Positions 8,241 to 16,574 of a stretch of DNA of 64,000 nt are shown in pieces. The stretch comes from Cellulomonas sp. JZ18 (GTDB taxonomy: Bacteria > Actinomycetota > Actinomycetes > Actinomycetales > Cellulomonadaceae). The stretch covers positions 1,798,001 through 1,862,000 of the forward strand of contig NZ_CP045245.1 of assembly GCF_009720485.1 (NCBI RefSeq), in the 5' to 3' direction. How positions within the stretch are numbered: the first letter of the stretch is position 1; the number at the start of each line of letters is the position of its first letter. Made by a program: the position numbers and the translations under genes. The notes below the pieces were generated by a model. That model ran no database searches, was not told the origin of the DNA, and saw nothing but the letters and a program-made list of their open reading frames with translations.

Positions 8241-9668
8241 GTGAACGACATCGGTTCGGCCGAGGACTTCCTGGCCGCGATCGACGCCACCATCAAGTAC
8301 TTCAACGACGGTGACATCGTCGAGGGCACGATCGTCAAGGTCGACCGCGACGAGGTCCTCCTCGACATCGGCTACAAGACCGAGGGCGTCATCCCGTCCC
8401 GTGAGCTGTCGATCAAGCACGACGTCGACCCGGGCGAGGTCGTCCAGGTCGGCGACCAGGTCGAGGCCCTGGTCCTCCAGAAGGAGGACAAGGAGGGCCG
8501 GCTGATCCTGTCCAAGAAGCGGGCGCAGTACGAGCGCGCGTGGGGCACGATCGAGAGGATCAAGGAGGAGGACGGCGTCGTCACCGGCACCGTCATCGAG
8601 GTCGTCAAGGGCGGCCTCATCCTCGACATCGGTCTGCGTGGCTTCCTGCCCGCCTCGCTCGTCGAGATGCGTCGTGTCCGCGACCTCCAGCCGTACGTCG
8701 GCAAGGAGATCGAGGCGAAGATCATCGAGCTCGACAAGAACCGCAACAACGTGGTCCTGTCGCGCCGCGCGTGGCTCGAGCAGACGCAGTCCGAGGTCCG
8801 CTCCACCTTCCTGCAGACGCTGCAGAAGGGCCAGGTGCGCCCCGGTGTCGTCTCCTCGATCGTCAACTTCGGTGCGTTCGTCGACCTGGGCGGCGTGGAC
8901 GGGCTCGTGCACGTCTCCGAGCTGTCCTGGAAGCACATCGACCACCCGTCCGAGGTCGTCGAGGTCGGCCAGGAGGTCACGGTCGAGGTGCTCGAGGTCG
9001 ACTTCGACCGTGAGCGCGTCTCCCTGTCGCTGAAGGCGACGCAGGAGGACCCGTGGCAGGCGTTCGCCCGGACGCACGCCATCGGCCAGGTCGTGCCCGG
9101 CAAGGTCACGAAGCTCGTGCCGTTCGGTGCGTTCGTGCGCGTCGAGGACGGCATCGAGGGCCTCGTGCACATCTCGGAGCTGGCCGTGCGCCACGTCGAG
9201 ATCCCCGAGCAGGTCGTGCAGGTCGGCGACGACGTCTTCGTCAAGGTCATCGACATCGACCTCGAGCGTCGCCGCATCTCGCTGTCGCTCAAGCAGGCGA
9301 ACGAGGGCTTCGACCCCGAGTCGGACGACTTCGACCCCGCGCTGTACGGCATGGCGGCCGAGTACGACGAGCAGGGCAACTACAAGTACCCCGAGGGCTT
9401 CGACCCGACCACGAACGAGTGGCTCGAGGGCTTCGAGGCGCAGCGCGAGGCGTGGGAGGCCCAGTACGCGGCCGCGCACGAGCGCTGGGAGGCGCACCGC
9501 AAGCAGGTCGCCGAGGCGAACCGTGCGGACGCCGAGGCGGGCAACGAGTCGGCCGGCACCGGCGGTGCCGCCCCGTCGACGTACTCGTCGTCGACCGAGG
9601 AGGTCACCGGCACCCTCGCGTCGGACGAGGCGCTCGCCGCGCTCCGCGAGAAGCTCACGGGCAACTGA
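8241..9668 (+). CDS. rpsA: 30S ribosomal protein S1
   Basis: A 475-residue reading frame with four S1 RNA-binding repeats: DGDIVEGTIVKVDRDEVLLDIG, then repeats ending SLVEMRRVRDLQ, VHVSELSWKHIDHPSEV and VHISELAVRHVEIPEQV. It is essentially colinear with mycobacterial RpsA, including the acidic C-terminal tail and the LASDEALAALREKL end. S1 binds mRNA at the ribosome platform during initiation. The intact frame begins at GTG 8241 (VNDIGSAEDF), but homologues have about 10-15 more residues ending TPQVAVNDIGS. Exactly that extension is encoded just upstream (KPATPQVA at 8217-8240), and MSISTP is encoded from ATG 8197 in another frame. One base therefore appears to be missing near 8215 (see findings). 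Confidence 0.95.
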   Translation: MNDIGSAEDFLAAIDATIKYFNDGDIVEGTIVKVDRDEVLLDIGYKTEGVIPSRELSIKHDVDPGEVVQVGDQVEALVLQKEDKEGRLILSKKRAQYERAWGTIERIKEEDGVVTGTVIEVVKGGLILDIGLRGFLPASLVEMRRVRDLQPYVGKEIEAKIIELDKNRNNVVLSRRAWLEQTQSEVRSTFLQTLQKGQVRPGVVSSIVNFGAFVDLGGVDGLVHVSELSWKHIDHPSEVVEVGQEVTVEVLEVDFDRERVSLSLKATQEDPWQAFARTHAIGQVVPGKVTKLVPFGAFVRVEDGIEGLVHISELAVRHVEIPEQVVQVGDDVFVKVIDIDLERRRISLSLKQANEGFDPESDDFDPALYGMAAEYDEQGNYKYPEGFDPTTNEWLEGFEAQREAWEAQYAAAHERWEAHRKQVAEANRADAEAGNESAGTGGAAPSTYSSSTEEVTGTLASDEALAALREKLTGN

Positions 9669-9699
9669 CGTCACGCGGGTCCCGTCCCGCGTCCGTCAC

Positions 9700-9734
9700 G
9701 ACGGCCGGTCACCCCTCGGGGGTGGCCGGCCGTC
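9700..9734 (+). terminator. rpsA terminator
   Basis: A 16-bp stem with one G-U-type mismatch (arms 9700-9715 and 9719-9734, three-base loop) lies about 30 bases after the rpsA stop. Confidence 0.75.
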
Positions 9735-9789
9735 GGCGTCCCCGGCCGACGAGGTCGCGTCGAGGCGTCGGGCCCGCCACGATGGGCAC

Positions 9790-10419
9790 GTGCAGCGCAT
9801 CGGTCTGACGGGCGGCATCGCCGCGGGCAAGTCGGTGGCGGCGCGGCGGCTCGCGTCGCGCGGCGCGGTGGTCGTCGACCACGACGTGCTCGCCCGTGAG
9901 GCGGTGGCACCGGGGTCGGCCGGGCTCGACGCCGTCGTGGAGGCGTTCGGGCCCGACGTCCTGACCGACGACGGCGCCCTCGACCGGCCGGCGCTGGCCC
10001 GGGTGGTGTTCTCCGACCCCGCGGCCCGCGCCCGGCTCGACGCGATCGTCCACCCGGTGGTGCGCCGGCTGGCCGCCGAGCGGGAGGCGGCCGCGGCGAC
10101 GGCGGACCCGTCGGCGGTGGTCGTGCACGACATCCCGCTGCTCGTGGAGACCGGGCAGGCCGACCGGTTCCACCTCGTCGTCGTCGTGCACGCCCCGGCG
10201 GTCCTGCGCGTCGAGCGCCTGGTGCGGCTGCGCGGGATGGACCGTGGCGATGCGGAGGCACGGGTCGGTGCGCAGGCGCGCGACGAGGCCCGGCTCGCCG
10301 TCGCCGACGTGGTGCTCGACGGGACGGGCGGGGACGCCGACCTGGAGCGCCAGGTGGACGACCTGTGGGAGCGGCTCGCGGTCGAGCGGGCGGCCGAGGC
10401 GGAGGCGGGCCTCACCTGA
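9790..10419 (+). CDS. coaE: Dephospho-CoA kinase
   Basis: A 209-residue enzyme for the last step of coenzyme A synthesis, phosphorylating dephospho-CoA on the 3'-OH of its ribose. The N-terminus RIGLTGGIAAGKS is the P-loop. The VDHDVLAREAV, HPVVRRL and VVHDIPLLVETG blocks are the CoaE signature segments, and the lid-region RLRGMDRGDAEARVGAQ follows. It starts with GTG 9790; CACGAT ends six bases upstream, a possible -10 for leaderless transcription. Placement after rpsA and before uvrB is conserved in actinobacteria. The length fits a single-domain bacterial CoaE, without the C-terminal GrpB-like extension seen in mycobacteria. Confidence 0.93.
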   Translation: MQRIGLTGGIAAGKSVAARRLASRGAVVVDHDVLAREAVAPGSAGLDAVVEAFGPDVLTDDGALDRPALARVVFSDPAARARLDAIVHPVVRRLAAEREAAAATADPSAVVVHDIPLLVETGQADRFHLVVVVHAPAVLRVERLVRLRGMDRGDAEARVGAQARDEARLAVADVVLDGTGGDADLERQVDDLWERLAVERAAEAEAGLT

Positions 10420-10633
10420 TCGGGTGCCCGGTGCGGCGACCCGTTCCGCGGACCACCGGGGTCCGGGTACGGTCGCCTCGCCCGACGGGACGTGCTCGGC
10501 CGTCCGGGTGAACTCGGACCGGGAAGCGCATGCCCGCGCCTCCGACGTCCGATCAGGGAGACCAGGCGCAGAGCTGCGCCGACGTGGTGGGCGAGGACGG
10601 CCACCACGACGCGGACGGATCCCGGGAGGGACC

Positions 10634-11083
10634 ATGGCGCTCCAGTCGGTCGGCACCAACGGGTGGGAGGCGCGCCCCGCCCAGTCGAAGGCCTCGGTCT
10701 CGGTGGCGAGCCGCAGCCTCACGGCGAACCAGGTGCTCGACCTCGCGGCCCGGGCCGCGGGCGAGGTCGAGGACGGTCAGGGCTGGGTGCGGCCGCTCGA
10801 GCGCGGCTCGAACCGGCTGCGGCTCGTGGTGCGCGACCTCACGCGCGCCGACGACGAGCCCGTGCTGCACTTCGACGTCGAGGTCGACCGCGCGGTGGGT
10901 CGGGTGACCGCGCGCACGGTGATCCAGACCTTCGTCGTCAAGCAGTCGGCGGTCTCGGGGCTCGTGCCGGTCGCGCGGCGCAAGATCGCCGGCTTCACGG
11001 CGTACCGGGCGTTCATGCAGGGGTACGCCGCGCTGCTGTCGGCCGCCGACCCGGACGCGCACGTCTCCTACAGCGGGGACTGA
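10634..11083 (+). CDS. Conserved hypothetical protein between coaE and uvrB
   Basis: A 149-residue soluble protein of unrecognised function. It has no signal peptide or membrane segment. An alanine-rich first half ([17 protein letters not shown]) is followed by beta-strand-like stretches ([41 protein letters not shown]) and a final helix-rich segment ([23 protein letters not shown]). GGAGGGACC immediately before ATG 10634 is a strong ribosome binding site. About 210 bases separate it from coaE; TACGGT at 10468-10473 might be its -10 element. Codon use looks native. I cannot place it in a named family. Confidence 0.75.
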   Translation: MALQSVGTNGWEARPAQSKASVSVASRSLTANQVLDLAARAAGEVEDGQGWVRPLERGSNRLRLVVRDLTRADDEPVLHFDVEVDRAVGRVTARTVIQTFVVKQSAVSGLVPVARRKIAGFTAYRAFMQGYAALLSAADPDAHVSYSGD

Positions 11084-11200
11084 CCCCCCGGGCCGCTGCC
11101 GGCGGGGCCGGGACGCCGCCGGCGGCGGGCGGGCACGGCTGCGGCGTACGCCCTGCGCGGACGCGGCCCCCGCACGCACCGTCGTGTCGGTGGTCGGTCG

Positions 11201-11206
11201 TACCGT
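11201..11206 (+). promoter_or_regulatory. -10 element for leaderless uvrB transcript
   Basis: TACCGT ends seven bases before ATG 11214. Transcription starting about seven bases downstream would begin at or next to the start codon, which supports ATG 11214 over the upstream GTG at 11184. No LexA-type box is visible here. Confidence 0.5.
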
Positions 11207-11213
11207 GGACGTC

Positions 11214-13316
11214 ATGCGTCCCGTGACCGACCTGCAGCGGACCGTCGCGCCGTTCGAGGTGGTGTCGGAGTACACCCCGAGCGGCGACCAGCCCACCGCC
11301 ATCGCCCAGCTCGCCGAGCGCATCCAGGCCGGCGAGAAGGACGTCGTGCTCCTCGGTGCCACCGGCACCGGCAAGTCCGCGACCACCGCCTGGCTCATCG
11401 AGAAGCTCCAGCGTCCGACGCTCGTCCTCGCGCCCAACAAGACGCTGGCCGCCCAGCTCGCGACGGAGTTCCGCGAGCTGCTGCCGAACAACGCGGTCGA
11501 GTACTTCGTGTCGTACTACGACTACTACCAGCCCGAGGCGTACATCGCGCAGTCGGACACCTACATCGAGAAGGACTCCTCGATCAACGAGGAGGTCGAG
11601 CGGCTGCGGCACTCCGCCACGAGCTCCCTGCTGACGCGGCGGGACGTCGTGGTGGTGGCGAGCGTGTCCTGCATCTACGGCCTGGGCACGCCGCAGGAGT
11701 ACGTCGACCGCATGGTCACGCTGAACGTGGGCGACCAGGTGGACCGCGACCAGCTCCTGCGCCAGTTCGTGACGATGCAGTACTCCCGCAACGACATGGC
11801 GTTCACCCGCGGCACGTTCCGCGTCCGCGGCGACACCGTGGAGATCATCCCGGTGTACGAGGAGCTCGCGATCCGCATCGAGTTCTTCGGCGACGAGATC
11901 GAGGCGATCGCGACGCTGCACCCGCTCACGGGTGACGTCGTGCGCTCGGAGCAGCAGGTGCACGTGTTCCCGGCGACCCACTACGTCGCGGGTCCCGAGC
12001 GCATGGAGCGCGCGATCGCGAGCATCGAGGCCGAGCTCGAGGAGCGGCTCGCCGAGCTGGAGCGGCAGAACAAGCTGCTCGAGGCGCAGCGCCTGCAGAT
12101 GCGGACGACCTACGACATCGAGATGATGCGCCAGGTCGGGTCGTGCTCCGGCATCGAGAACTACTCGCGGCACATCGACGGCCGTGCCCCCGGCTCGGCG
12201 CCGAACACCCTGCTCGACTACTTCCCGGAGGACTTCCTCCTGGTGATCGACGAGTCGCACGTGACGGTCCCGCAGATCGGGGCGATGTTCGAAGGCGACA
12301 TGTCCCGCAAGCGCAGCCTCGTGGACCACGGCTTCCGCCTGCCGAGCGCGACGGACAACCGCCCCCTGCGGTGGGAGGAGTTCGTCGAGCGCATCGGGCA
12401 GACGGTGTACCTCTCCGCGACGCCGGGGAGCTACGAGCTGTCGATGGCGGACGGCGTGGTGGAGCAGATCATCCGTCCGACGGGTCTGGTGGACCCCGAG
12501 GTCGTCGTGAAGCCGACCCAGGGGCAGATCGACGACCTGCTCGGGGAGATCCGCGACCGCGTCGACCGCGACGAGCGCGTCCTGGTCACGACGCTGACCA
12601 AGAAGATGGCGGAGGACCTGACCGACTACCTGCTGGAGAAGGACGTCCGGGTCCGGTACCTGCACTCCGAGGTGGACACGCTGCGGCGCGTCGAGCTGCT
12701 GCGCGAGCTGCGGATGGGGCAGTTCGACGTGCTCGTCGGCATCAACCTGCTCCGTGAGGGCCTCGACCTGCCGGAGGTCTCGCTGGTCGCGATCCTCGAC
12801 GCCGACAAGGAGGGCTTCCTGCGCTCGGGCACCTCGCTCATCCAGACGATCGGACGTGCGGCGCGCAACGTCTCCGGTCAGGTGCACATGTACGCCGACC
12901 GGATCACGCCGGCGATGGCCAGCGCGATCGACGAGACGAACCGGCGGCGCGAGCGGCAGATCGCCTACAACCGCGAGCACGGCATCGACCCGCAGCCCCT
13001 GCGCAAGCGCATCAACGACATCACGGACCTGCTCGCGCGGGAGGACGCCGACACCGCGGAGCTGCTCGGCGGCGCGGGACGCCAGGCGAGCCGCGGCAAG
13101 GCGCCCGTGCCCGGGCTGGGGTCGAAGGGCGGTGGCGACGACCGCACGCGCCTCGTCGGGGCGGCGGCCGGCGAGCTCGCCGACCTCATCCAGCAGCTCA
13201 CCGAGCAGATGCACGCCGCCGCGGCGGAGCTCCAGTTCGAGCTCGCGGCCCGGCTGCGCGACGAGATCTCGGGGCTCAAGAAGGAGCTCCGGCAGATGCA
13301 CGCCGCCACCGCCTGA
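11214..13316 (+). CDS. uvrB: Excinuclease ABC subunit B
   Basis: A 700-residue damage-verification helicase of nucleotide excision repair, which loads from UvrA2 and recruits UvrC. Walker A is GATGTGKS near residue 46, and the beta-hairpin that probes the duplex appears as [11 protein letters not shown]. Helicase motifs include [17 protein letters not shown] and QTIGRAARN. The C-terminal UVR coiled coil that binds UvrC is [20 protein letters not shown] place the start at ATG 11214 because [18 protein letters not shown] is the usual N-terminus in relatives and a -10 hexamer sits just upstream. uvrA and uvrC are also in this window, about 7 and 11 kb away. Confidence 0.96.
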   Translation: MRPVTDLQRTVAPFEVVSEYTPSGDQPTAIAQLAERIQAGEKDVVLLGATGTGKSATTAWLIEKLQRPTLVLAPNKTLAAQLATEFRELLPNNAVEYFVSYYDYYQPEAYIAQSDTYIEKDSSINEEVERLRHSATSSLLTRRDVVVVASVSCIYGLGTPQEYVDRMVTLNVGDQVDRDQLLRQFVTMQYSRNDMAFTRGTFRVRGDTVEIIPVYEELAIRIEFFGDEIEAIATLHPLTGDVVRSEQQVHVFPATHYVAGPERMERAIASIEAELEERLAELERQNKLLEAQRLQMRTTYDIEMMRQVGSCSGIENYSRHIDGRAPGSAPNTLLDYFPEDFLLVIDESHVTVPQIGAMFEGDMSRKRSLVDHGFRLPSATDNRPLRWEEFVERIGQTVYLSATPGSYELSMADGVVEQIIRPTGLVDPEVVVKPTQGQIDDLLGEIRDRVDRDERVLVTTLTKKMAEDLTDYLLEKDVRVRYLHSEVDTLRRVELLRELRMGQFDVLVGINLLREGLDLPEVSLVAILDADKEGFLRSGTSLIQTIGRAARNVSGQVHMYADRITPAMASAIDETNRRRERQIAYNREHGIDPQPLRKRINDITDLLAREDADTAELLGGAGRQASRGKAPVPGLGSKGGGDDRTRLVGAAAGELADLIQQLTEQMHAAAAELQFELAARLRDEISGLKKELRQMHAATA

Positions 13317-13335
13317 CAGCGACCCGGAGGACTCG

Positions 13336-13773
13336 ATGGACCGCAGGTTCCAGCTCACGTTCGACGCGCTCGACCCGCAGGCCCTCGGGACCTTCTGGAC
13401 CCACGTGCTGGGTTACGTGGAGGAGCCCCCGCCGGAGGGCTTCGACGACTGGGAGTCGGCGCTGCGTGCCTGGGGCATGCCGGAGGAGCGGTGGAACGAC
13501 GGGTACGCGATCGTCGACCCCGCCGGCGAGGGACCGCGGATCTTCCTGCAGCGCGTGCCCGAGGGGAAGACCGCGAAGAACCGCATGCACCTCGACGTCG
13601 GGCTGCCCGGGGGCGGTCCGCGCGGCGCCGATCCGGACCGCGCGGGCGTGCGGGCCCGGGCGGCCGAGCTGGCGGAGCTGGGCGGTCGCGTCGTGGGGGA
13701 GTTCGACGAGCCGGGGTCCGGCTTCTGGGTCGTCATGCAGGACCCGGAGGGCAACGAGTTCTGCCTCGTCTGA
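13336..13773 (+). CDS. VOC (glyoxalase/bleomycin-resistance) superfamily protein
   Basis: A 145-residue protein: RFQLTFDALDPQALGTFWTHVLGY at the N-terminus, RMHLDVGLPG in the middle and FWVVMQDPEGNEFCLV at the C-terminus. These are the paired beta-alpha-beta-beta-beta strand ends of a VOC domain, and DPEGNEFCL is a classic family ending. Members are metal-dependent lyases, dioxygenases or binding proteins. A specific reaction cannot be deduced. GGAGG ends about seven bases before ATG 13336, and it starts 19 bases after uvrB, so cotranscription is likely. Confidence 0.85.
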   Translation: MDRRFQLTFDALDPQALGTFWTHVLGYVEEPPPEGFDDWESALRAWGMPEERWNDGYAIVDPAGEGPRIFLQRVPEGKTAKNRMHLDVGLPGGGPRGADPDRAGVRARAAELAELGGRVVGEFDEPGSGFWVVMQDPEGNEFCLV

Positions 13774-13809
13774 GGCGGGCCCTCGGGGCGCGCCTCTCGT
13801 GCGGGCACC

Positions 13810-13815
13810 TATGAT
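13810..13815 (+). promoter_or_regulatory. -10 element for the terC riboswitch transcript
   Basis: TATGAT is a near-consensus -10 box ending five bases before the first paired base of the riboswitch. Transcription would start about where the riboswitch P1 stem begins. No clear -35 is seen. Confidence 0.6.
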
Positions 13816-13820
13816 GGTCG

Positions 13821-13953
13821 CCGGAGGGGAGTACTCCCCGCGACGTCATCGTCATCACGGTCGCCAGTGTCGCCGGCCCGGTGCCGTCGGCTGCGTCGCA
13901 CGACCTGGGCCCCGCACGGGCTCCGCGCGTGCGCTGGCGGAAGAGACCTCCGG
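13821..13953 (+). promoter_or_regulatory. yybP-ykoY manganese riboswitch upstream of terC
   Basis: The 5' strand CCGGAGG (13821-13827) runs into the conserved GGGGAGTA (13826-13833), and a perfectly complementary CCTCCGG closes P1 at 13947-13953. Between them are the repeated CGTCATC loop, a GCCGGC block and, on the 3' side of the junction, GAAGAGACC. These match the conserved GGGGAGUA..GUCGUCA..ACCGGC..AAGACC elements of the yybP-ykoY (RF00080) family. Known members bind Mn2+ and turn on manganese exporters, including TerC-type genes such as alx. The aptamer ends about 30 bases before the terC GTG, so control could be translational or by termination. Identification is by eye and no covariance search was run. 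Confidence 0.85.
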
Positions 13954-13985
13954 TCATCCGTCGTACCGATCGAGAGGTCTGACCT

Positions 13986-15050
13986 GTGGACGTTCCCGGC
14001 TGGGTGTGGGCCATCACGGTCGGCGGCATCCTCGTGATGCTCGCCGTCGACTACGTGGGGCACGTGCGCTCGCCGCACGAGCCGACGCTGCGCGAGTCCG
14101 CGTGGTGGTCGGCCGGCTACGTCGGCGTCGCCCTGCTGTTCGGCGTCCTCGTGTGGGCGTTCGCCGGCGGGCAGTACGGCGGTGAGTACTTCGCGGGCTA
14201 CATCACCGAGAAGAGCCTGTCGGTCGACAACCTCTTCGTGTTCGTCCTCATCATGGCGAGCTTCCGCGTGCCGCGGCTGTACCAGCAGAAGGTGCTGCTC
14301 ATCGGCATCACGATCGCGCTCGTGCTGCGGACGGTGTTCATCTTCGTCGGCGCGGCGCTGATCGAGAACCTCAGCTGGATCTTCTACGTCTTCGGCGCGT
14401 TCCTGCTGTACACGGCCTGGTCGCAGATCCGCTCGGGCAGCGAGGACGACGACGAGTACACCGAGAACGCCGCGCTGCGGCTGACGCGGCGCCTGTTCCG
14501 CACCACGGACGACTACGTCGAGGACAAGATGGTCGTGCGCCGCGACGGCGTGCGCCTCATCACCCCGATGCTCATCGTCATGGTCGCCATCGGGACGGCG
14601 GACATCATCTTCGCGGTCGACTCGATCCCCGCGATCTTCGGGCTGACCCAGGAGACGTACCTCGTCTTCGCCGCGAACGCGTTCTCGCTGCTCGGCCTGC
14701 GGCAGCTGTTCTTCCTCATCGACGGCCTGCTCGACAAGCTCGTGTACCTGTCCTACGGGCTGGGGGCCATCCTCGCGTTCATCGGCGTCAAGCTCGTCAT
14801 CCACGCCCTGCACACCAACGAGGTGCCGTTCGTCAACGGGGGCGAGCACGTCGAGGTGATCCCCGAGATCTCGACCCCGGTCTCGCTCGGGTTCATCGTG
14901 GTGACGCTCGCGGTCACCACGGTCCTCTCGCTGCGCCGCACCCGGCGGGACGCGCGCGCCAGCGCGCTGAACCACGCGTCCAAGCAGGAGGCGCAGCTCG
15001 GCGTGCACCTCGACGGGCCGGTCGAGGACGCCGAGGGCCGCCGTCCGTGA
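13986..15050 (+). CDS. TerC family integral membrane protein, probable manganese exporter (first copy)
   Basis: A 354-residue protein starting with GTG, with about nine transmembrane segments. The two inverted-repeat signature motifs with buried acidic residues are present: KSLSVDNLFVFVLIMASF near residue 78 and IIFAVDSIPAIFGLTQETY near residue 208. TerC/Alx proteins (UPF0016-like fold, LysE-related) export Mn2+ or help metallate exported proteins; tellurite resistance is the historical name. It lies directly behind a yybP-ykoY riboswitch, which supports a manganese role. A charged cytoplasmic tail follows the last helix. Its stop overlaps the start of a second TerC gene (GTGA). Confidence 0.92.
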   Translation: MDVPGWVWAITVGGILVMLAVDYVGHVRSPHEPTLRESAWWSAGYVGVALLFGVLVWAFAGGQYGGEYFAGYITEKSLSVDNLFVFVLIMASFRVPRLYQQKVLLIGITIALVLRTVFIFVGAALIENLSWIFYVFGAFLLYTAWSQIRSGSEDDDEYTENAALRLTRRLFRTTDDYVEDKMVVRRDGVRLITPMLIVMVAIGTADIIFAVDSIPAIFGLTQETYLVFAANAFSLLGLRQLFFLIDGLLDKLVYLSYGLGAILAFIGVKLVIHALHTNEVPFVNGGEHVEVIPEISTPVSLGFIVVTLAVTTVLSLRRTRRDARASALNHASKQEAQLGVHLDGPVEDAEGRRP

Positions 15051-16081
15051 CGCACGAGCTCCCCGCGGCCTTCCAGGTCGTCTCCCTCGTCGCGGTCGTG
15101 GGGGTCCTGCTCGTGGACCTCGCGATCGTGCGTCGTCGGCCGCACGTGCCGTCGACCCGCGAGAGCGTCACGTGGGTGGCGGTCTACGTCGGGCTCGCGC
15201 TGGTCTTCGCCGGCCTGCTCGCCCTCGTGGGCGGCGCGGCACCGGCCGAGGAGTTCGTCGCGGGGTGGCTGACGGAGTACAGCCTCTCCGTCGACAACCT
15301 GTTCGTCTTCCTGCTCATCATGTCGAGCTTCGCGGTGCCGCGGGAGCAGCAGCAGCGGGTGCTCATGGTCGGCATCGTCGTCGCCCTGGTGCTGCGGGGG
15401 CTGTTCATCCTCGCGGGCGCGGCGATCATCGAGCGCAACACCTGGGTCTTCTACCTCTTCGGCGCCTTCCTCGTGTACACGGCGGTCAAGCTCGTGCGCG
15501 AGGGCAGCGGCGGTGACGAGGAGTACGAGGAGAACGCGGTCGTGCGCCTGGCGCGGCGCGTCCTGCCGATGGCGCCCGGGTACGACGGCGGCAAGGTGCG
15601 CACCGTGCACGACGGGCGCCGCGTCTTCACGCCCCTGCTGGTCGTCTTCCTCGCGATCGGCACCACGGACCTGCTGTTCGCGTTCGACTCCATCCCCGCG
15701 ATCTTCGGGCTCACGCACGACCCGTTCGTCGTCTTCACCGCGAACGTCTTCGCCCTCATGGGGCTGCGGCAGCTGTACTTCCTGCTCGGCGGGCTGCTCG
15801 ACCGGCTCGTGTACCTGCCGTACGGGCTGGCGGCGATCCTCGCGTTCATCGGCGGCAAGCTCGTGCTCGAGGCGCTCGCCACGAACTCGCTGCCGTTCGT
15901 CCACGGGGGCGAGCCGTTCGCGTGGGCGCCCGAGGTGCCGACGTGGCTGTCGCTCGTCGTCATCGCGGTCGCGCTGCTGACCGCCACCGCCGCGAGCCTG
16001 CTCGTGCCGCGTCCGGCCGCGGCCGGCGAGGCGTCGCCCGCCGCCCCGCGTACGGCGACGGAGCCGGCCACCGAGGCCTGA
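15047..16081 (+). CDS. TerC family integral membrane protein (second, tandem copy)
   Basis: A 344-residue paralogue of the preceding gene, starting at GTG 15047 inside its stop codon. It keeps both acidic motifs (YSLSVDNLFVFLLIMSSF and LLFAFDSIPAIFGLTHDPF), but the second reads FDSIP where the first copy has VDSIP. Similarity runs along the whole length, apart from an alanine/proline-rich C-terminal tail. The overlap implies coupled translation and shared control by the upstream riboswitch. Two TerC proteins from one transcript could act as a pair or differ in ion preference; sequence does not decide. Confidence 0.92.
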   Translation: MTHELPAAFQVVSLVAVVGVLLVDLAIVRRRPHVPSTRESVTWVAVYVGLALVFAGLLALVGGAAPAEEFVAGWLTEYSLSVDNLFVFLLIMSSFAVPREQQQRVLMVGIVVALVLRGLFILAGAAIIERNTWVFYLFGAFLVYTAVKLVREGSGGDEEYEENAVVRLARRVLPMAPGYDGGKVRTVHDGRRVFTPLLVVFLAIGTTDLLFAFDSIPAIFGLTHDPFVVFTANVFALMGLRQLYFLLGGLLDRLVYLPYGLAAILAFIGGKLVLEALATNSLPFVHGGEPFAWAPEVPTWLSLVVIAVALLTATAASLLVPRPAAAGEASPAAPRTATEPATEA

Positions 16082-16157
16082 GCGCGCGGCCGCCCCGCCG
16101 TCCGGGCGCCACGCGCCGCGACCCGCGCGGGAGGGGCCGGGAGGCGCCCGCCGCCCG

Positions 16158-16451
16158 TCAGGCCCCCGCTGCCCAGGGCCCGAGGACGAGGTTCCACGTG
16201 CGCACCTCGGTCACCGCGACCAGCCCCTCGCGCGCGAACGGGTCGTCGGCGAGGAGCCCGCGCAGCGACGCCTCGTCGTCGGCGCGGAACACGAGGAGCG
16301 CGCCGGGCTCCGCCTCGTCCGCGAAGGGGCCCGAGCCGAGCAGCACGCCGCGGTCGGCGAGCTCGGCGAGCCAGCCCCGGTGCTCCGGGCGGACCGCGTC
16401 GCGCACGTCGGACCGGTCGTCGTAGGTGTAGCGGACGGCGAAGAGGGTCAT
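16158..16451 (-). CDS. YciI-like (DGPF-related) small protein
   Basis: A 97-residue protein with the YCII ferredoxin-like fold pattern: MTLFAVRYTYDDR first strand, RGWLAELADRGVLLGSGPFADE and then LLVFRADDEASLRGLLADDPFAREGLV. The His and Asp typical of YciI are present in RPEHRGWL and the DDPF turn. Members are small putative enzymes; no specific reaction is established for this one. It is monocistronic and convergent with the TerC pair. Confidence 0.85.
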   Translation of the reverse strand: MTLFAVRYTYDDRSDVRDAVRPEHRGWLAELADRGVLLGSGPFADEAEPGALLVFRADDEASLRGLLADDPFAREGLVAVTEVRTWNLVLGPWAAGA

Positions 16452-16544
16452 GCCGTCATCCTGCCGCAGGGCGGTCGGCCGGGACCCGGGGCGTCCGCCG
16501 GCGCGGAGCCCGGAGCACCTGCGCGGCGGTGGCAGAGTGGACGC

Positions 16545-16574
16545 ATGACCCCGACGACGGGCGGCGACCGATGA
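16545..16574 (+). CDS. Nine-residue leader peptide coupled to the acyl-CoA dehydrogenase
   Basis: ATG 16545 opens a nine-codon frame (MTPTTGGDR) whose TGA overlaps the ATG of the dehydrogenase as ATGA. CAGAGT ends six bases before this ATG, the spacing seen for leaderless starts elsewhere in the window. The dehydrogenase ATG itself has no good ribosome binding site. Translation of the dehydrogenase may therefore depend on the mini-ORF. This is inferred from layout only. Confidence 0.4.
   Translation: MTPTTGGDR

Noticed and set aside
8193..9674. 493-codon frame antisense to rpsA
   Set aside because: Composition is that of a complementary-strand shadow and the S1 protein is unmistakable on the plus strand.
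11184..11213. GTG 11184 as the uvrB start
   Set aside because: The added residues are not family-like, and a -10 hexamer lies between this codon and ATG 11214.
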